A stretch of 64,000 nucleotides of DNA, from positions 62,001 to 126,000 of the forward strand of contig NZ_ATVO01000009.1 of NCBI RefSeq assembly GCF_000420765.1, in the 5' to 3' direction. Position 1 is the stretch's first letter. The number at the start of each line of letters is the position of its first letter. Under the pieces are notes generated by a model, which was not told the DNA's origin, made no database searches, and saw nothing but the letters and a program-made list of their open reading frames with translations. Positions 35,911 through 45,470 of this stretch are shown piece by piece. This DNA is from Sandarakinorhabdus limnophila DSM 17366 (GTDB lineage: Bacteria; Pseudomonadota; Alphaproteobacteria; Sphingomonadales; Sphingomonadaceae). Position numbers and translations under genes: made by a program.

Positions 35911-36959
35911 GACGGATCTGGGCGGCGCTGTTGTTGCTGGGGGCGGCGCCTGCGCCCGTGGTGCAGAGCCAATTGCTGCTGACCACCGATGCGCCGCGGC
36001 TGGCTGATTATGGCCTGTTCGATGCCGCCGGCCACCCGGCGCCGGGGGTGCAGCCCTACACGCTCAACACGCCGCTGTTTTCGGATGGTGCGGAAAAATT
36101 CCGCTTTGCCTGGCTGCCGCCGGGGACGAAGGCGCAATATCGTGCGTTGGGCGCGCTGGCCTTTCCGGTGGGCACGGTGCTGGTCAAACGCTTTGCCTTC
36201 CCGGCTGATCTGCGGCAGCCCGCGAAAGATGTGCGCCCCATCGAGACGCGCCTGTTGATCCACCGGCCGGCCGGCTGGATGGCGTTGAGCTATGTTGAAC
36301 AGGACGGCGGCGCCGTGTTGAAGCGCGCCGGCGTGAAAGTGCCCGTGGAGTTCATCGACAAGGCGGGCCGCGCGCAGGCCATCGATTATGCCGTGCCCAA
36401 CCAGAACCAGTGCAAGACCTGCCACCAGGATGGCGAGGCGATCACGCCGATCGGGCCCACGGCGGGCAATCTCAACGGCAGCCTGCATGGCACCGGGCCG
36501 AACCAGTTGATGACATGGGCCAGATCGGGCCGGCTGGCCGGCCTGCCCGCTGATGGTTGGCCAAGGCTGGCACGCTGGGACAATGCGGCCGAGCCGCTCA
36601 ACGCCCGCGCCCGCGCCTATCTGGCGGTAAATTGCGCCCATTGCCACAGTCGGGGCGGTTTTGCGTCCAACTCCGGCCTCTATCTGGTGCCGGAAGAAGT
36701 CACGCCGGCCCATCTGGGCGTGTTGAAACGTCCGGTAGCGGCCGGGCGCGGTTCGGGCGGGAATGAGTTTTCGATCCTGCCCGGCCAGCCCAACAAATCC
36801 ATCCTTCTACACCGCATGACCTCGTCCGAACCCGGCATCATGATGCCCCAATTCGGCCGCGCGCTGGCCCATGACGAGGGGAACGCGCTGATCCGCAAGT
36901 GGATCGCCGCTATGCCCGACCCAGCCGATTCAGCGCCGGCAGCAGCGGCAGCACCGTAA
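35907..36959 (+). CDS. Exported diheme c-type cytochrome (SO2930/HNE_0200-type)
   Basis: A 350-residue exported protein starting at GTG 35907 inside the previous stop codon (GTGA), so translation is coupled. A short signal segment (WAALLLLGAAPAPVVQ) is followed by a beta-rich N-terminal domain (about 30-165). Two heme-binding sites follow: CKTCH (169-173) and CAHCH (243-247). A likely heme-ligand methionine lies in PGIMMPQFG. The cytochrome may pass electrons to or from a periplasmic oxidation reaction on the beta-helix partner's substrate, but no reaction is known to me. Its last 50 bases overlap the convergent MFS gene. Confidence 0.85.
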   Translation: MRRIWAALLLLGAAPAPVVQSQLLLTTDAPRLADYGLFDAAGHPAPGVQPYTLNTPLFSDGAEKFRFAWLPPGTKAQYRALGALAFPVGTVLVKRFAFPADLRQPAKDVRPIETRLLIHRPAGWMALSYVEQDGGAVLKRAGVKVPVEFIDKAGRAQAIDYAVPNQNQCKTCHQDGEAITPIGPTAGNLNGSLHGTGPNQLMTWARSGRLAGLPADGWPRLARWDNAAEPLNARARAYLAVNCAHCHSRGGFASNSGLYLVPEEVTPAHLGVLKRPVAAGRGSGGNEFSILPGQPNKSILLHRMTSSEPGIMMPQFGRALAHDEGNALIRKWIAAMPDPADSAPAAAAAP

Positions 36960-38151
36960 GCCCGGCCAGCATCAGCACCAACGGCACACCCAGCCCTGCC
37001 CCCACGGCCGCGCCGGCACCGAGCACGGACGACACCTGGAACAGGCTGTTGATGATGTTGTTGGCGGCGATGGCGCTGGCCCGGCTGCCAGCCTCGCCCG
37101 CAGTTTGCAGCACGGCATAGAGCGGCACCGAAAACACCCCGCCGGCCAGCGCCAGCACGGTGAGATCGATCAACACACGCCAGCCGGCCAGCGTGGCAAA
37201 GAACGCCGTGACGTCCTTCGGCGCACTGCCCACCGCGCCGATGGCGAACCACAGATCAATGCCGGCCAGCGCCATTGCCAGCCCGGCGGCACCGCACAGC
37301 CGAGTGGAAATGCGCCCCTTCAGCCAGCGCCCCACCGCCACTGATCCAGCCGCGATACCCACCGAAAAGGCCGCCAGAAACAGGGTGGCGACACCTTGCG
37401 TGGCCCCCATGTCGTTCTTGGCCAGCGGCACGAACTGGCTGGTGTAAACCGCGCCCAGCGCCCAGAACCAGCTGATCGCCAGCGTGGCGATGAGCAGCCG
37501 GCGATTGGCAAAGGCATGGCCCAACGCTGCGCGGCTGCTCGACACCGGGTTCCAGTTCAATGTGCGCCCCGGTTCGGGCGGCGCCGGCGGAATGAAGCGC
37601 GACGCCAGCCAGCCGAGGCCGGCAATGGCGAGCGCGATCGGCCCGACCGCCTGCGTTGCCAGAAGGCCGCCAGCGACCTGGCCGAGCAGGATGGCCACGA
37701 AGGTTGCACCTTCCACCAGGCCGGTACCGGCGATCAGTTCCTGCGGCTTCAAATGCTGGGGCAGAATGGCATATTTGACCGGGCCGAATAGGGTTGAATG
37801 GCATCCCATCAGGAACACCACGACCAGCGCCAGCGGCAGCGACCCAATTGCCAGCGCCGCCCAGCCCAATGCCATGAAGGCGATCTCGGAAAGCTTTACC
37901 AGGCGTGTAATCCCGGCCTTGTCACGCGCATCGGCGACGGAACCGGCAATGCCAGAAAACAGGAAGAAGGGCGCGATGAACAGCCCGGCCGCCGTAGAGG
38001 CCAACAACGCCGCCTGTTTGGGATCAGCCGCCGCCACATCATAGGCAACGATGAACACCAGCGCGGTACGGAACAGATTGTCGTTGAAGGCGCCCAGGAA
38101 CTGGGTGGCAAACAGGGGGCCGAAGCGCCGCGTGGTCAACAGGGCCAACAT
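36910..38151 (-). CDS. LplT-like MFS transporter
   Basis: About 413 residues and twelve predicted spans. The N-terminus (TTRRFGPLFATQFLGAFNDN) and GCHSTLFGPVKYAILPQHL match the lysophospholipid flippase LplT family, which returns lysophospholipids to the inner leaflet for re-acylation. In many species LplT is fused to or next to the acyltransferase Aas. Here it stands alone. I chose ATG 38151, just before the first span. Alternatives are ATG 38211 and the longer frame to 38265, which would run into the divergent J-domain gene. The substrate is inferred from family only. Confidence 0.8.
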   Translation of the reverse strand: MLALLTTRRFGPLFATQFLGAFNDNLFRTALVFIVAYDVAAADPKQAALLASTAAGLFIAPFFLFSGIAGSVADARDKAGITRLVKLSEIAFMALGWAALAIGSLPLALVVVFLMGCHSTLFGPVKYAILPQHLKPQELIAGTGLVEGATFVAILLGQVAGGLLATQAVGPIALAIAGLGWLASRFIPPAPPEPGRTLNWNPVSSSRAALGHAFANRRLLIATLAISWFWALGAVYTSQFVPLAKNDMGATQGVATLFLAAFSVGIAAGSVAVGRWLKGRISTRLCGAAGLAMALAGIDLWFAIGAVGSAPKDVTAFFATLAGWRVLIDLTVLALAGGVFSVPLYAVLQTAGEAGSRASAIAANNIINSLFQVSSVLGAGAAVGAGLGVPLVLMLAGLTVLPLLPALNRLGRA

Positions 38152-38245
38152 CTGGCGCGAGCCATGCCCGTTTGTGCCGCAGCCGTCCAGACTCGCAACG
38201 GCGGCCGGCATGGCATAAAAGGAGCGATTGAGGAGACGCGGGCAC

Positions 38246-38791
38246 GTGCCAAAACAGCGGCGCAACGATGATTGGGGCTTCCCGCGCTGGCGGGATTATG
38301 GCGCTGAACGCGCCGCCACCACCGTGCGCCTGTGCGATCGCGACGGGTGCACCAACGTGGGTGACCGCCCTGCCCCCAAGGCGCCCAACAGCCCGGAACG
38401 CTGGATGTTCTGCCAGGAACATGCCGCTGAATATAACGCCGGCTGGGATTATTTCCGCGGCCTGACGCCAGAAGAGGCCGCCGCCCGCGCGGCTTCGGAA
38501 GACCGGCAGCGCAATTATCGCCGCGCCAGCCACTGGGAATGGGGCGGCGAAGGCGATGGCAGCCGCAGCCGCGCTGAACTTGATGCGCTGAGGGTGCTGG
38601 GGCTGGATGCCGACGCCAGCACCGATAGCATCAAAACCGCGTGGCGTACGGCGGCCAAGGCCAGCCACCCGGACGTGGCCGGCACGAGCCCTGAAGTGGC
38701 CGAGCGGTTCCGCGCCGTGCAGGCGGCATGGGCGGTGTTGCAGGCTGCAGATGCCGCGCGCGCCCAAGCCGCCGAACGCGATGCACGTTAG
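38246..38791 (+). CDS. J-domain (DnaJ-like) protein
   Basis: A 181-residue cytoplasmic protein. The N-terminal part is a family-specific region with a zinc-like Cys/His pattern (LCDRDGCTNVGD and FCQEHAAEY). A C-terminal J-domain (about 118-175) carries the HPD tripeptide in KASHPDVAG needed to stimulate DnaK. This arrangement, with the J-domain at the C-terminus, is characteristic of a small alphaproteobacterial co-chaperone group. I use GTG 38246 behind GAGGAG. TTG 38228 is an alternative. Confidence 0.82.
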   Translation: MPKQRRNDDWGFPRWRDYGAERAATTVRLCDRDGCTNVGDRPAPKAPNSPERWMFCQEHAAEYNAGWDYFRGLTPEEAAARAASEDRQRNYRRASHWEWGGEGDGSRSRAELDALRVLGLDADASTDSIKTAWRTAAKASHPDVAGTSPEVAERFRAVQAAWAVLQAADAARAQAAERDAR

Positions 38792-38863
38792 AAAGCCCAG
38801 CTTTCGCAAGCACAAGAAAAGCCGGGGTTGAGCAAAACCGGCCAACGCTGTTTGAGGGGGATC

Positions 38864-40084
38864 ATGATGGCAAGATTTCGCACCCTGTTCGCCGCCGGCC
38901 TCATTGCCGGCCTCACCGCCACCCCGGCACTGGCCGCCGGGCTTTATGGCCAATGGCGCGTCAGCTTTGACGCCCACCCCGGCGGGCCGCTACCGTTCAC
39001 GCTGGATGTGCGCGAAGGCAAATCGGGCCCGCAGGCCTGGCTGGTCAATGCGCCGGAACGGCTTAAGGTTGAGCAGGTGCAGGTGACGGGGGACAGCATC
39101 ACGCTGATCTTCCCCAGCTACAACAGCAAGCTGGAGCTGAAAGCCGCCGGCAACGGCACGCTGGCCGGGACCGCGACCGTGCTGCGCGCCACCGGAACCG
39201 TCACGCTCGCTGCCCGCGCCCAGCGCGGCAGCTGGCGCTTCACGCCAACCGCGGTAAAGCCGGCGGGTAACGTGGCCGGCCGCTGGAACCTCACCTATGG
39301 CGACAACAAGGTGAAGGGCCTGGTGTTGCTGAAGCAAGTGGGTTCCCAGGTATCGGGCACGGTGCAGCTGCCAACAGGCGACATGCGCTATCTGTCGGGC
39401 GAACTGAACGGCACCCAGCTCAAGCTTTCCACTTTCGATGGCAGCTTCACCAGCCTGTGGCAGGGCACGCTGGCCGGCGACACGCTGAAGGGCGCATCGT
39501 TTGCCGCCACCAGCCGGCCGGCCGGCAATCCGTGGGAAGCGAAGAAGGAACGCCAAGCGACGATGAATGCCGTGCTGGTCGAGGCACCCGGCGGTGAGCG
39601 GCTGTCGTTCCGCCTGCCGACCCCGGAAGGCCAGATGATCAGCCTGAACGACGCCCGCTACAAGGGCAAGGTGGTGGTGATCACGCTGGGCGGTGCTTGG
39701 TGTCCCAATTGCCACGACGAAGCCATTTTCATGGGCCCCTACGCGGCGCGCCGACAAAAGGAAGGCCTGGAAATGATCGGCCTGCAGTTCGAATATGGCA
39801 CCGATCAGGCCCGCGCCATGCGCCAGATCACCAGCTTCAAGACCCGGTACAAGTTGCCCTACCCGATGGTCTATGGCGGCCAGCCGAACGCCGAAGACAC
39901 CAAGAAGGTGCTGGGCGATCTGGCCCCGGTAAAGGTGTGGCCGAGCACGATCTTCATCGGTCGTGATGGCCGGGTGAAGGAAGTGCACGTGGGCTGGGCC
40001 GGGCCGGCGACCGGTGCGCTGAGCGAGAAGGTGAAGCGCGAATTCGACGAGACGGTGACAAAGCTGCTCAAGCAGAAGGCCTGA
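38864..40084 (+). CDS. Exported TlpA/ResA-like thioredoxin-fold protein with N-terminal beta domains
   Basis: About 406 residues. A signal peptide (TLFAAGLIAGLTATPALAAG) is followed by two beta-sheet modules of about 100 residues each. Their sequences look alike: one begins GLYGQWRVSFD, the other VAGRWNLTYGDN. A peroxiredoxin/TlpA-like domain (from about 245) carries the redox pair C280 and C283 in GGAWCPNCHDEA and the cis-proline region KVWPSTIFIG. It probably reduces periplasmic disulfides, but the beta domains are unusual and their ligand is unknown. ATG 38864 and 38867 are both possible behind GAGGGGG. Confidence 0.82.
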   Translation: MMARFRTLFAAGLIAGLTATPALAAGLYGQWRVSFDAHPGGPLPFTLDVREGKSGPQAWLVNAPERLKVEQVQVTGDSITLIFPSYNSKLELKAAGNGTLAGTATVLRATGTVTLAARAQRGSWRFTPTAVKPAGNVAGRWNLTYGDNKVKGLVLLKQVGSQVSGTVQLPTGDMRYLSGELNGTQLKLSTFDGSFTSLWQGTLAGDTLKGASFAATSRPAGNPWEAKKERQATMNAVLVEAPGGERLSFRLPTPEGQMISLNDARYKGKVVVITLGGAWCPNCHDEAIFMGPYAARRQKEGLEMIGLQFEYGTDQARAMRQITSFKTRYKLPYPMVYGGQPNAEDTKKVLGDLAPVKVWPSTIFIGRDGRVKEVHVGWAGPATGALSEKVKREFDETVTKLLKQKA

Positions 40085-40173
40085 GACAGGCCGACGCGAA
40101 CCATCCACAGTCGGTTGCAGCGGGTGGTGGCCAGCCACTACCGCAGCCGCAAAGCCCCTGCTAGATAACGGGC

Positions 40174-40836
40174 ATGACCCTTCCCGTTCGCATCGCACCA
40201 TCGATCCTGTCGGCGGATTTCGCCCGCTTGGGTGAAGAGGTGCGCGCGATCAGCGCCGCCGGGGCGGACTGGATCCATGTCGACGTGATGGACGGGCATT
40301 TCGTGCCCAATATCACCATTGGCCCGGCCGTGGTGAAGGCGCTGCGCCCGCACAGCGACCTGCCATTCGACGTGCACCTGATGATCAGCCCGGTGGACCT
40401 GTATCTAGAAGCCTTTGCCGAGGCCGGCGCCGATATCCTCACCGTCCACCCCGAATCCGGCCCGCACCTGCATCGCACCATCCAGCGCATCAAGGCGCTG
40501 GGGAAAAAGGCTGGCGTATCGCTCAATCCGGCCAGCCCGGTGGAACTGGTCGCCGAAGTGCTGGGCGATATCGACCTTATCCTGGTGATGAGCGTAAACC
40601 CCGGTTTCGGCGGGCAGAGCTTCATCACCAGCCAGCTGAAGAAGATCGAACGGCTGCGGCGGATGATCGACGACAGCGGGCGCCAGATCCATCTGGAAGT
40701 GGATGGCGGCGTGGATGCCGGCAATGCCGCCACCGTGATTGCCGCCGGGGCCGATGTGCTGGTCGCCGGCACCGCCAGCTTCAAGGGCGGCGCAGCGCAG
40801 TATGCCGCTAATATCGCGGCCTTGAAGGGGCATTGA
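40174..40836 (+). CDS. rpe: Ribulose-phosphate 3-epimerase
   Basis: A 220-residue TIM-barrel enzyme interconverting ribulose 5-phosphate and xylulose 5-phosphate in the pentose phosphate pathway. The signatures are [17 protein letters not shown] at the N-terminus, [12 protein letters not shown] with its metal ligands, and [21 protein letters not shown] and [11 protein letters not shown] form the phosphate site. The length is typical. The downstream heparinase-like gene overlaps its stop (TGATG). Confidence 0.96.
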   Translation: MTLPVRIAPSILSADFARLGEEVRAISAAGADWIHVDVMDGHFVPNITIGPAVVKALRPHSDLPFDVHLMISPVDLYLEAFAEAGADILTVHPESGPHLHRTIQRIKALGKKAGVSLNPASPVELVAEVLGDIDLILVMSVNPGFGGQSFITSQLKKIERLRRMIDDSGRQIHLEVDGGVDAGNAATVIAAGADVLVAGTASFKGGAAQYAANIAALKGH

Positions 40837-42593
40837 TGGCAAAACCGCCCCAATCTCCCACGGCTCATCCCGAACTTGAAGATGAGAATGGCAGCCTGCG
40901 CCGTGGCAGCGGTGATCGCGGCCTGTCGCTATCGGAAAAACTGGCTGCGGGGCTCACGTCGCGGCTCTATGCCTCGCCGCTGCACAGCTTTCGCCTGCGC
41001 GGCCGCTTTCCGCTGAAACTGCTGGCTGCGCCGGCCGATCCGGTGCCCGGCGACCCCCATATCGGTGAGCGCATCATCGCCGGCCGCCTGATCCACGCCG
41101 GTCATACGCAAATGACGCGGGACATCAATTTCCGCGAAGCCGGCCCGCCGCCGGAGTGGCTGGAATGGGCGCATGGCTGGGAATGGCTGCGCGATCTGGC
41201 GATCCTGCCCGATCGCGAGGCCGCGCGGCGCGCGGCGGAGAATCTGGTCGAACGCTGGTTGGCCAGCATGGGCGAGTATGATGCGCTGGGCTGGCGCGCC
41301 GATCTGGCCGGCACGCGGCTGCTGATGGCGCTGGGCCATGCGCCGCTGATCCTGTCATCATCGAACCAGATCTATCGTTCGGCGGTGCTGTCGGCGATGG
41401 CGACCTGGGCCCGCCACCTTGATCGCGCCGCCCGGCGTGGCACCGAAGGCCTGGCGCAGGCCAAGGCGCTGTGCGGGCTTTATGCCGCTGGCACACTGAT
41501 CCCCGGCGGCGACGTGCGCGCCAGTGCGGCGCTGGCCGGGCTCAACCAGTTGCTGCCGGCGCTGGTGCTTCCCGACGGCGGCATCGCCAGCCGCGCGCCG
41601 ATTGATGGCCTGACGCTGGCCGATCTGTTGATCTTCACCGCCGGCGCGCCGGAAGCACTGGGCAACCGCGCGCCGCCGGTATTTGCCGATACGCTGGCCC
41701 GGCTCGCCCCGGCGCTGCGCGGGCTCATGCTGGGCGATGGCCAGATCGGTGCGTGGCATGGCGGCGCAGTGATCGGCGCCGATGCCCTTGACCGGCTTTC
41801 GCGCAAGGCGGCGACAGGCACCGAAATCCGCCGCGGCGGCCGCTGGAGCGGCTATCACCGCCTCTCGGCCGGGCGCAGCGTGGTGGTGATCGATGCCGGG
41901 CCGCCGCCATCGGCCCGCCTGTCCAACAGCGGCCACGCCGGTACCCTCGCCTTTGAGATGAGCGACGGGCCCGACCGGCTGATCAGCAATTGCGGCGGCG
42001 TGCGCGGCCTCGCCGCGCCACTGGCGCCGGCGCTGGCATCAGGCCTGTCCACCACCGCCGCCCATTCGACCCTGGTGATTGCCGACACCAACAGCACCCG
42101 CATCCGCGACGATGGCACGCTGGCCGCCGGGGTGGAGGAAGTGACGCTGGCCCTGCGCAGCAGCGCCGAAGGCCAGTTGATCGAGACCAGCCACAATGGT
42201 TATGCTAAGCGGTTCGGCATGCTGGTGCGCCGGCGCCTCTTCCTCACCGCCGATGGCAATGAACTGGCCGGCGAGGATCTGATCGAGGCCGCCCCTGCCG
42301 GCCTGCTGCGCCGCCGCGCCGAACGCAATTTCGATGTGCGCTTCCACTTGGGCCCTGGCGTTTCGGCCACGCCCACCGCCGATGGCATGGGTGCGCTGCT
42401 GAAGACGCCTTCGGGCCGCATCTGGGCGTTCAAGGTGCGGCTGGAAAGCGGCGCGGGCCGCCTGGCCATCGAACCATCGGTTTGGGTGGATGGGGCCGGC
42501 ACCATCCAGCGCACCCAGCAGCTGGTGGTTTCCGGCGGCACCCAGAAAATGGCCGCCGATGTGCATTGGAGCCTGAAGCGGGCTGGCAAATAG
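40836..42593 (+). CDS. Heparinase II/III-like protein
   Basis: A 585-residue protein. An N-terminal alpha-helical region (about 90-300, with INFREAGPPPEWLEWAHGWEW) is followed by a C-terminal beta-sandwich (YHRLSAGRSVVVIDAGPPP, then GHAGTLAFEMSDG). Both match heparinase II/III family lyases. No signal peptide is visible, which is odd for a polysaccharide lyase. Its position between rpe and purH is, as I recall, common in alphaproteobacteria and suggests a conserved, perhaps cell-envelope, role rather than use of external heparin. Substrate unknown. ATG 40836 shares a base with the rpe stop. Confidence 0.85.
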   Translation: MAKPPQSPTAHPELEDENGSLRRGSGDRGLSLSEKLAAGLTSRLYASPLHSFRLRGRFPLKLLAAPADPVPGDPHIGERIIAGRLIHAGHTQMTRDINFREAGPPPEWLEWAHGWEWLRDLAILPDREAARRAAENLVERWLASMGEYDALGWRADLAGTRLLMALGHAPLILSSSNQIYRSAVLSAMATWARHLDRAARRGTEGLAQAKALCGLYAAGTLIPGGDVRASAALAGLNQLLPALVLPDGGIASRAPIDGLTLADLLIFTAGAPEALGNRAPPVFADTLARLAPALRGLMLGDGQIGAWHGGAVIGADALDRLSRKAATGTEIRRGGRWSGYHRLSAGRSVVVIDAGPPPSARLSNSGHAGTLAFEMSDGPDRLISNCGGVRGLAAPLAPALASGLSTTAAHSTLVIADTNSTRIRDDGTLAAGVEEVTLALRSSAEGQLIETSHNGYAKRFGMLVRRRLFLTADGNELAGEDLIEAAPAGLLRRRAERNFDVRFHLGPGVSATPTADGMGALLKTPSGRIWAFKVRLESGAGRLAIEPSVWVDGAGTIQRTQQLVVSGGTQKMAADVHWSLKRAGK

Positions 42594-42650
42594 CAGGCTG
42601 AGGCGCTAGGCGGGCGCGAATTCGTCCACCGCTCCGGAAAGCCGCTCCCC

Positions 42651-44237
42651 ATGACCGACCTCGTTTCCATTCGCCGTGCCCTGCTTTCGGTGTCCGACAA
42701 GGCCGGGCTGGAGCCGCTGGCTGCCGCCCTGGTGGCACGCGGTGTGGAGCTGGTGTCCACCGGTGGCACGGCAACAGCACTGCGGGCGCTCGGCCACGCC
42801 GTGAAGGACGTTGCCGAACTGACCGGCAGCCCCGAGATGATGGATGGCCGCGTGAAGACGCTGCACCCGCGCGTGCATGGCGGCCTGCTCGCCCTGCGCA
42901 ACAATGAAGACCATGTGCAGGCGATGGCCGACAACGGCATCGGCGCCATTGATCTGGCGGTGATCAACCTCTATCCGTTCGCCGCCACCGTGGCCAAGGG
43001 CGCGCCGCGGGACGAGATCATCGAGAATATCGACATTGGCGGCCCGGCGATGGTCCGCTCCTCCGCCAAGAACCATGATTTCGTCGCCATCCTGACCAGC
43101 CCCGATCAGTATGACGACTTCATCGCCGCGCTGGACGCGAACGACGGCGCCACCCCGCTGGCGCTGCGCCGCAAGCTCGCCGCCGCCGCTTTCGCGCACA
43201 CCGCCGCCTATGATGCCGCGGTCGCCAGCTGGTTTGCCTTTGCCGACCAGCAAGAGATGTTCCCCGCCGTGCTGGCGGTGGCGCTGACCCGCAAGGAAAC
43301 GCTGCGTTATGGCGAGAACCCGCACCAGCAGGCCGCACTCTATCTGCCGCAGGGCCGCAGCTATGGCCTCGCCGCCGCGAGCCAGGTGCAGGGCAAGGAA
43401 CTGAGCTACAATAACTTGAATGATGCCGATGGCGCGCTCGATCTGATCGCCGAATGGCGCGATGCCGGCCCGGCTTGCGCCATCATCAAGCACGCCAATC
43501 CGTGCGGTGTCGCCACGGGTAACACGCTGGCCGAGGCCTATGAAAAGGCGTTCCAGTGCGATCCGGTTTCGGCGTTCGGCGGCATCATCGCGGTCAATCA
43601 GCCGCTCGACGGCCCGACAGCCGAAGCCATCACCGGCATCTTCACCGAAGTGGTGATCGCGCCTGATGCAGATGAAGATGCGCTGAAGATCTTTGCGGGC
43701 AAGAAGAACCTGCGGCTGCTGATTGCCGATCTGCCTGATCCGCGTCGGCCCGGCCTGATGCTGAAGCCGATTTCCGGCGGCATGCTGGTGCAGAGCCGCG
43801 ACAATGGCGCCGTGCTGCGCGATGCCTGCCAGGTGGTGACCCAGCGCGCACCGACCGAGGCTGAATGGGCCGATCTGTTGTTTGCCTGGACCGTGGCCCG
43901 CCACGTGAAGTCCAACGCCATCGTCTATGCCAATGGCGGTGCGACGGCGGGCGTTGGCGCCGGCCAGATGAGCAGGCTCGATTCCACCCGCATCGCTGCA
44001 AGGAAGGCCATTGATGCGGCCGAAACTGCCGGCTGGGCGCAGCCGCGCACCATCGGCAGCTGTGTCGCCTCCGATGCCTTCTTCCCCTTCGCCGACGGCC
44101 TGATCGCCGCATCCGAAGCCGGCGCCACCGCCATCATCCAGCCCGGCGGCTCCATCCGCGACAAGGACGTGATCGCAGCGGCTGATGAGCGCGGGCTGGC
44201 GATGGTGTTCACCGGGATGCGCCACTTCCGGCATTGA
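42651..44237 (+). CDS. purH: Bifunctional AICAR transformylase / IMP cyclohydrolase
   Basis: A 528-residue enzyme catalysing the last two steps of IMP synthesis. The N-terminal MGS-like cyclohydrolase domain ([40 protein letters not shown]) leads into the C-terminal transformylase domain. That domain contains [23 protein letters not shown] with its catalytic Lys-His, and the closing [18 protein letters not shown] lies ten bases before the ATG. The length is normal. Confidence 0.97.
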   Translation: MTDLVSIRRALLSVSDKAGLEPLAAALVARGVELVSTGGTATALRALGHAVKDVAELTGSPEMMDGRVKTLHPRVHGGLLALRNNEDHVQAMADNGIGAIDLAVINLYPFAATVAKGAPRDEIIENIDIGGPAMVRSSAKNHDFVAILTSPDQYDDFIAALDANDGATPLALRRKLAAAAFAHTAAYDAAVASWFAFADQQEMFPAVLAVALTRKETLRYGENPHQQAALYLPQGRSYGLAAASQVQGKELSYNNLNDADGALDLIAEWRDAGPACAIIKHANPCGVATGNTLAEAYEKAFQCDPVSAFGGIIAVNQPLDGPTAEAITGIFTEVVIAPDADEDALKIFAGKKNLRLLIADLPDPRRPGLMLKPISGGMLVQSRDNGAVLRDACQVVTQRAPTEAEWADLLFAWTVARHVKSNAIVYANGGATAGVGAGQMSRLDSTRIAARKAIDAAETAGWAQPRTIGSCVASDAFFPFADGLIAASEAGATAIIQPGGSIRDKDVIAAADERGLAMVFTGMRHFRH

Positions 44238-44249
44238 GATTTTGCTGCT

Positions 44250-44284
44250 CCCCTCCCGCTTGCGGGAGGGGCCGTGGGTGGGCA
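44250..44284. repeat. REP-like palindromic element
   Basis: A perfect palindrome with arms CCCCTCCCGC (44250-44259) and GCGGGAGGGG (44262-44271) around a two-base loop, followed by CCGTGGGTGGGC. From memory this closely resembles a short intergenic repeat found in many copies in sphingomonads and other alphaproteobacteria. It is the only copy I see in this window. It lies 12 bases after purH and could also help end transcription, but there is no T-run. Confidence 0.6.
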
Positions 44285-44319
44285 TCTTCCCTAAGCTTGG
44301 CGGCGAAGGAGAGGCTCCC

Positions 44320-45468
44320 ATGCTCGAACGGATCAAGACGGCACTCGAAACCACGCTTGCCTCAGCCAACGTACCCGGAGCCGTGGCCGTCGTCGGCAAC
44401 AGCAGCGGCACATTGGCGGAAGTGGCGGTGGGCACCAAGGGCCCCGGCGGCCCGCCCCTGAGCCAGGATGATCTGTTCCAGATCGCATCGATGACCAAGG
44501 CCATCGCCAGCGTCGCCGCCATGCAACTGGTGGAACAGGGCCGGCTCAACCTTGATGATGATCTCGGCACGTTGCTACCGCAGCTCGCCAGCCCCGAAGT
44601 GCTGGAAGGCTTTGACGACGAGGGCAAACCGGTCACCCGGCCGGCCGCCGGGCCGATCACGCTCAGACAATTGCTCACCCACACGTCAGGCTTTGGCTAT
44701 GAATTCATGTCGGCGGAGCTGACCCAGTTTCGCCAGCACAACCCGGCCGCACCCGGCAGCCTCGCCAGCCTGAAAGCGCCGCTGCTGGCCGATCCCGGCA
44801 CGCAGTGGATCTATGGCATCTCCACCGATTGGGTGGGGCTGGCGGTGGAAGCCGCCTCGGGCATGAAGCTGGGCGACTGGCTGACCCGTCATGTCACCGG
44901 GCCGCTGCGCATGAACGACACGACATTCGCTTTCGACGATGCGGTGAAGGCGCGGCTAACGCCGCTGCACGAGCGCACCCCCGATGGTGGCCTGATGCCC
45001 TTCCCGGTGCATTTCGGCGGCGGGGACAAGGCCGAGTTTCAGGGCGCCGGCGGTGGCCTGATCTCCACCGCGCGCGATTATCTGCAATTTTGCCGGATGT
45101 TCCTGAACCGCGGCCAGTTGAACGGTGCCCGCATCCTGCGCCCCGAAACCGTCACCGACATGGCCAGCAACCAGGTGACCATGCCAGCCGGCCGGATGAC
45201 CAGCAACCTGCCCGGCTTTTCCAGCGATTTCGATCTGTTCCCGATGATGGATTGCGGGTGGGGCCTGGGCTTCCTAATCAACCCGGAACCCGGACCGGAT
45301 GGCCGCGCTGCAGGCTCGTTGGCCTGGGCCGGCATCGCCAACAGCTATTACTGGATCGATCCCGAATCCGATATCGCCGCCGTGTTGTGCATGCAGCATC
45401 TGCCCTTTGGCGAACCGACCACGGTGGAAGTGCTGCGGGCGTTCGAACGCGCGGTTTACGGCAAATAG
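44320..45468 (+). CDS. Beta-lactamase-family serine hydrolase (class C/esterase-like)
   Basis: A 382-residue protein of the serine beta-lactamase / DD-peptidase-like superfamily. The active-site SxxK is S57-M-T-K60 in QIASMTKAIAS, with the typical following segments LLPQLASPEVL and LLTHTSGFGYEF. No signal peptide is apparent, so it may be a cytoplasmic esterase (EstB-like) rather than a true beta-lactamase. ATG 44320 has AAGGAGAGG upstream. The longer frame runs back into purH. Its stop is 2 bases from that of the convergent PepSY-like gene. Confidence 0.85.
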   Translation: MLERIKTALETTLASANVPGAVAVVGNSSGTLAEVAVGTKGPGGPPLSQDDLFQIASMTKAIASVAAMQLVEQGRLNLDDDLGTLLPQLASPEVLEGFDDEGKPVTRPAAGPITLRQLLTHTSGFGYEFMSAELTQFRQHNPAAPGSLASLKAPLLADPGTQWIYGISTDWVGLAVEAASGMKLGDWLTRHVTGPLRMNDTTFAFDDAVKARLTPLHERTPDGGLMPFPVHFGGGDKAEFQGAGGGLISTARDYLQFCRMFLNRGQLNGARILRPETVTDMASNQVTMPAGRMTSNLPGFSSDFDLFPMMDCGWGLGFLINPEPGPDGRAAGSLAWAGIANSYYWIDPESDIAAVLCMQHLPFGEPTTVEVLRAFERAVYGK

Positions 45469-45470
45469 GT

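Noticed and set aside
44250-44271. Intrinsic terminator of purH
   Set aside because: The stem is strong but no T-run follows. The sequence fits a REP-like element better.
42606-44684. A 692-codon open frame antisense to purH
   Set aside because: It runs across purH and into the serine hydrolase gene, has low-complexity Arg/Gly/His composition and no recognisable motif. purH is unambiguous.
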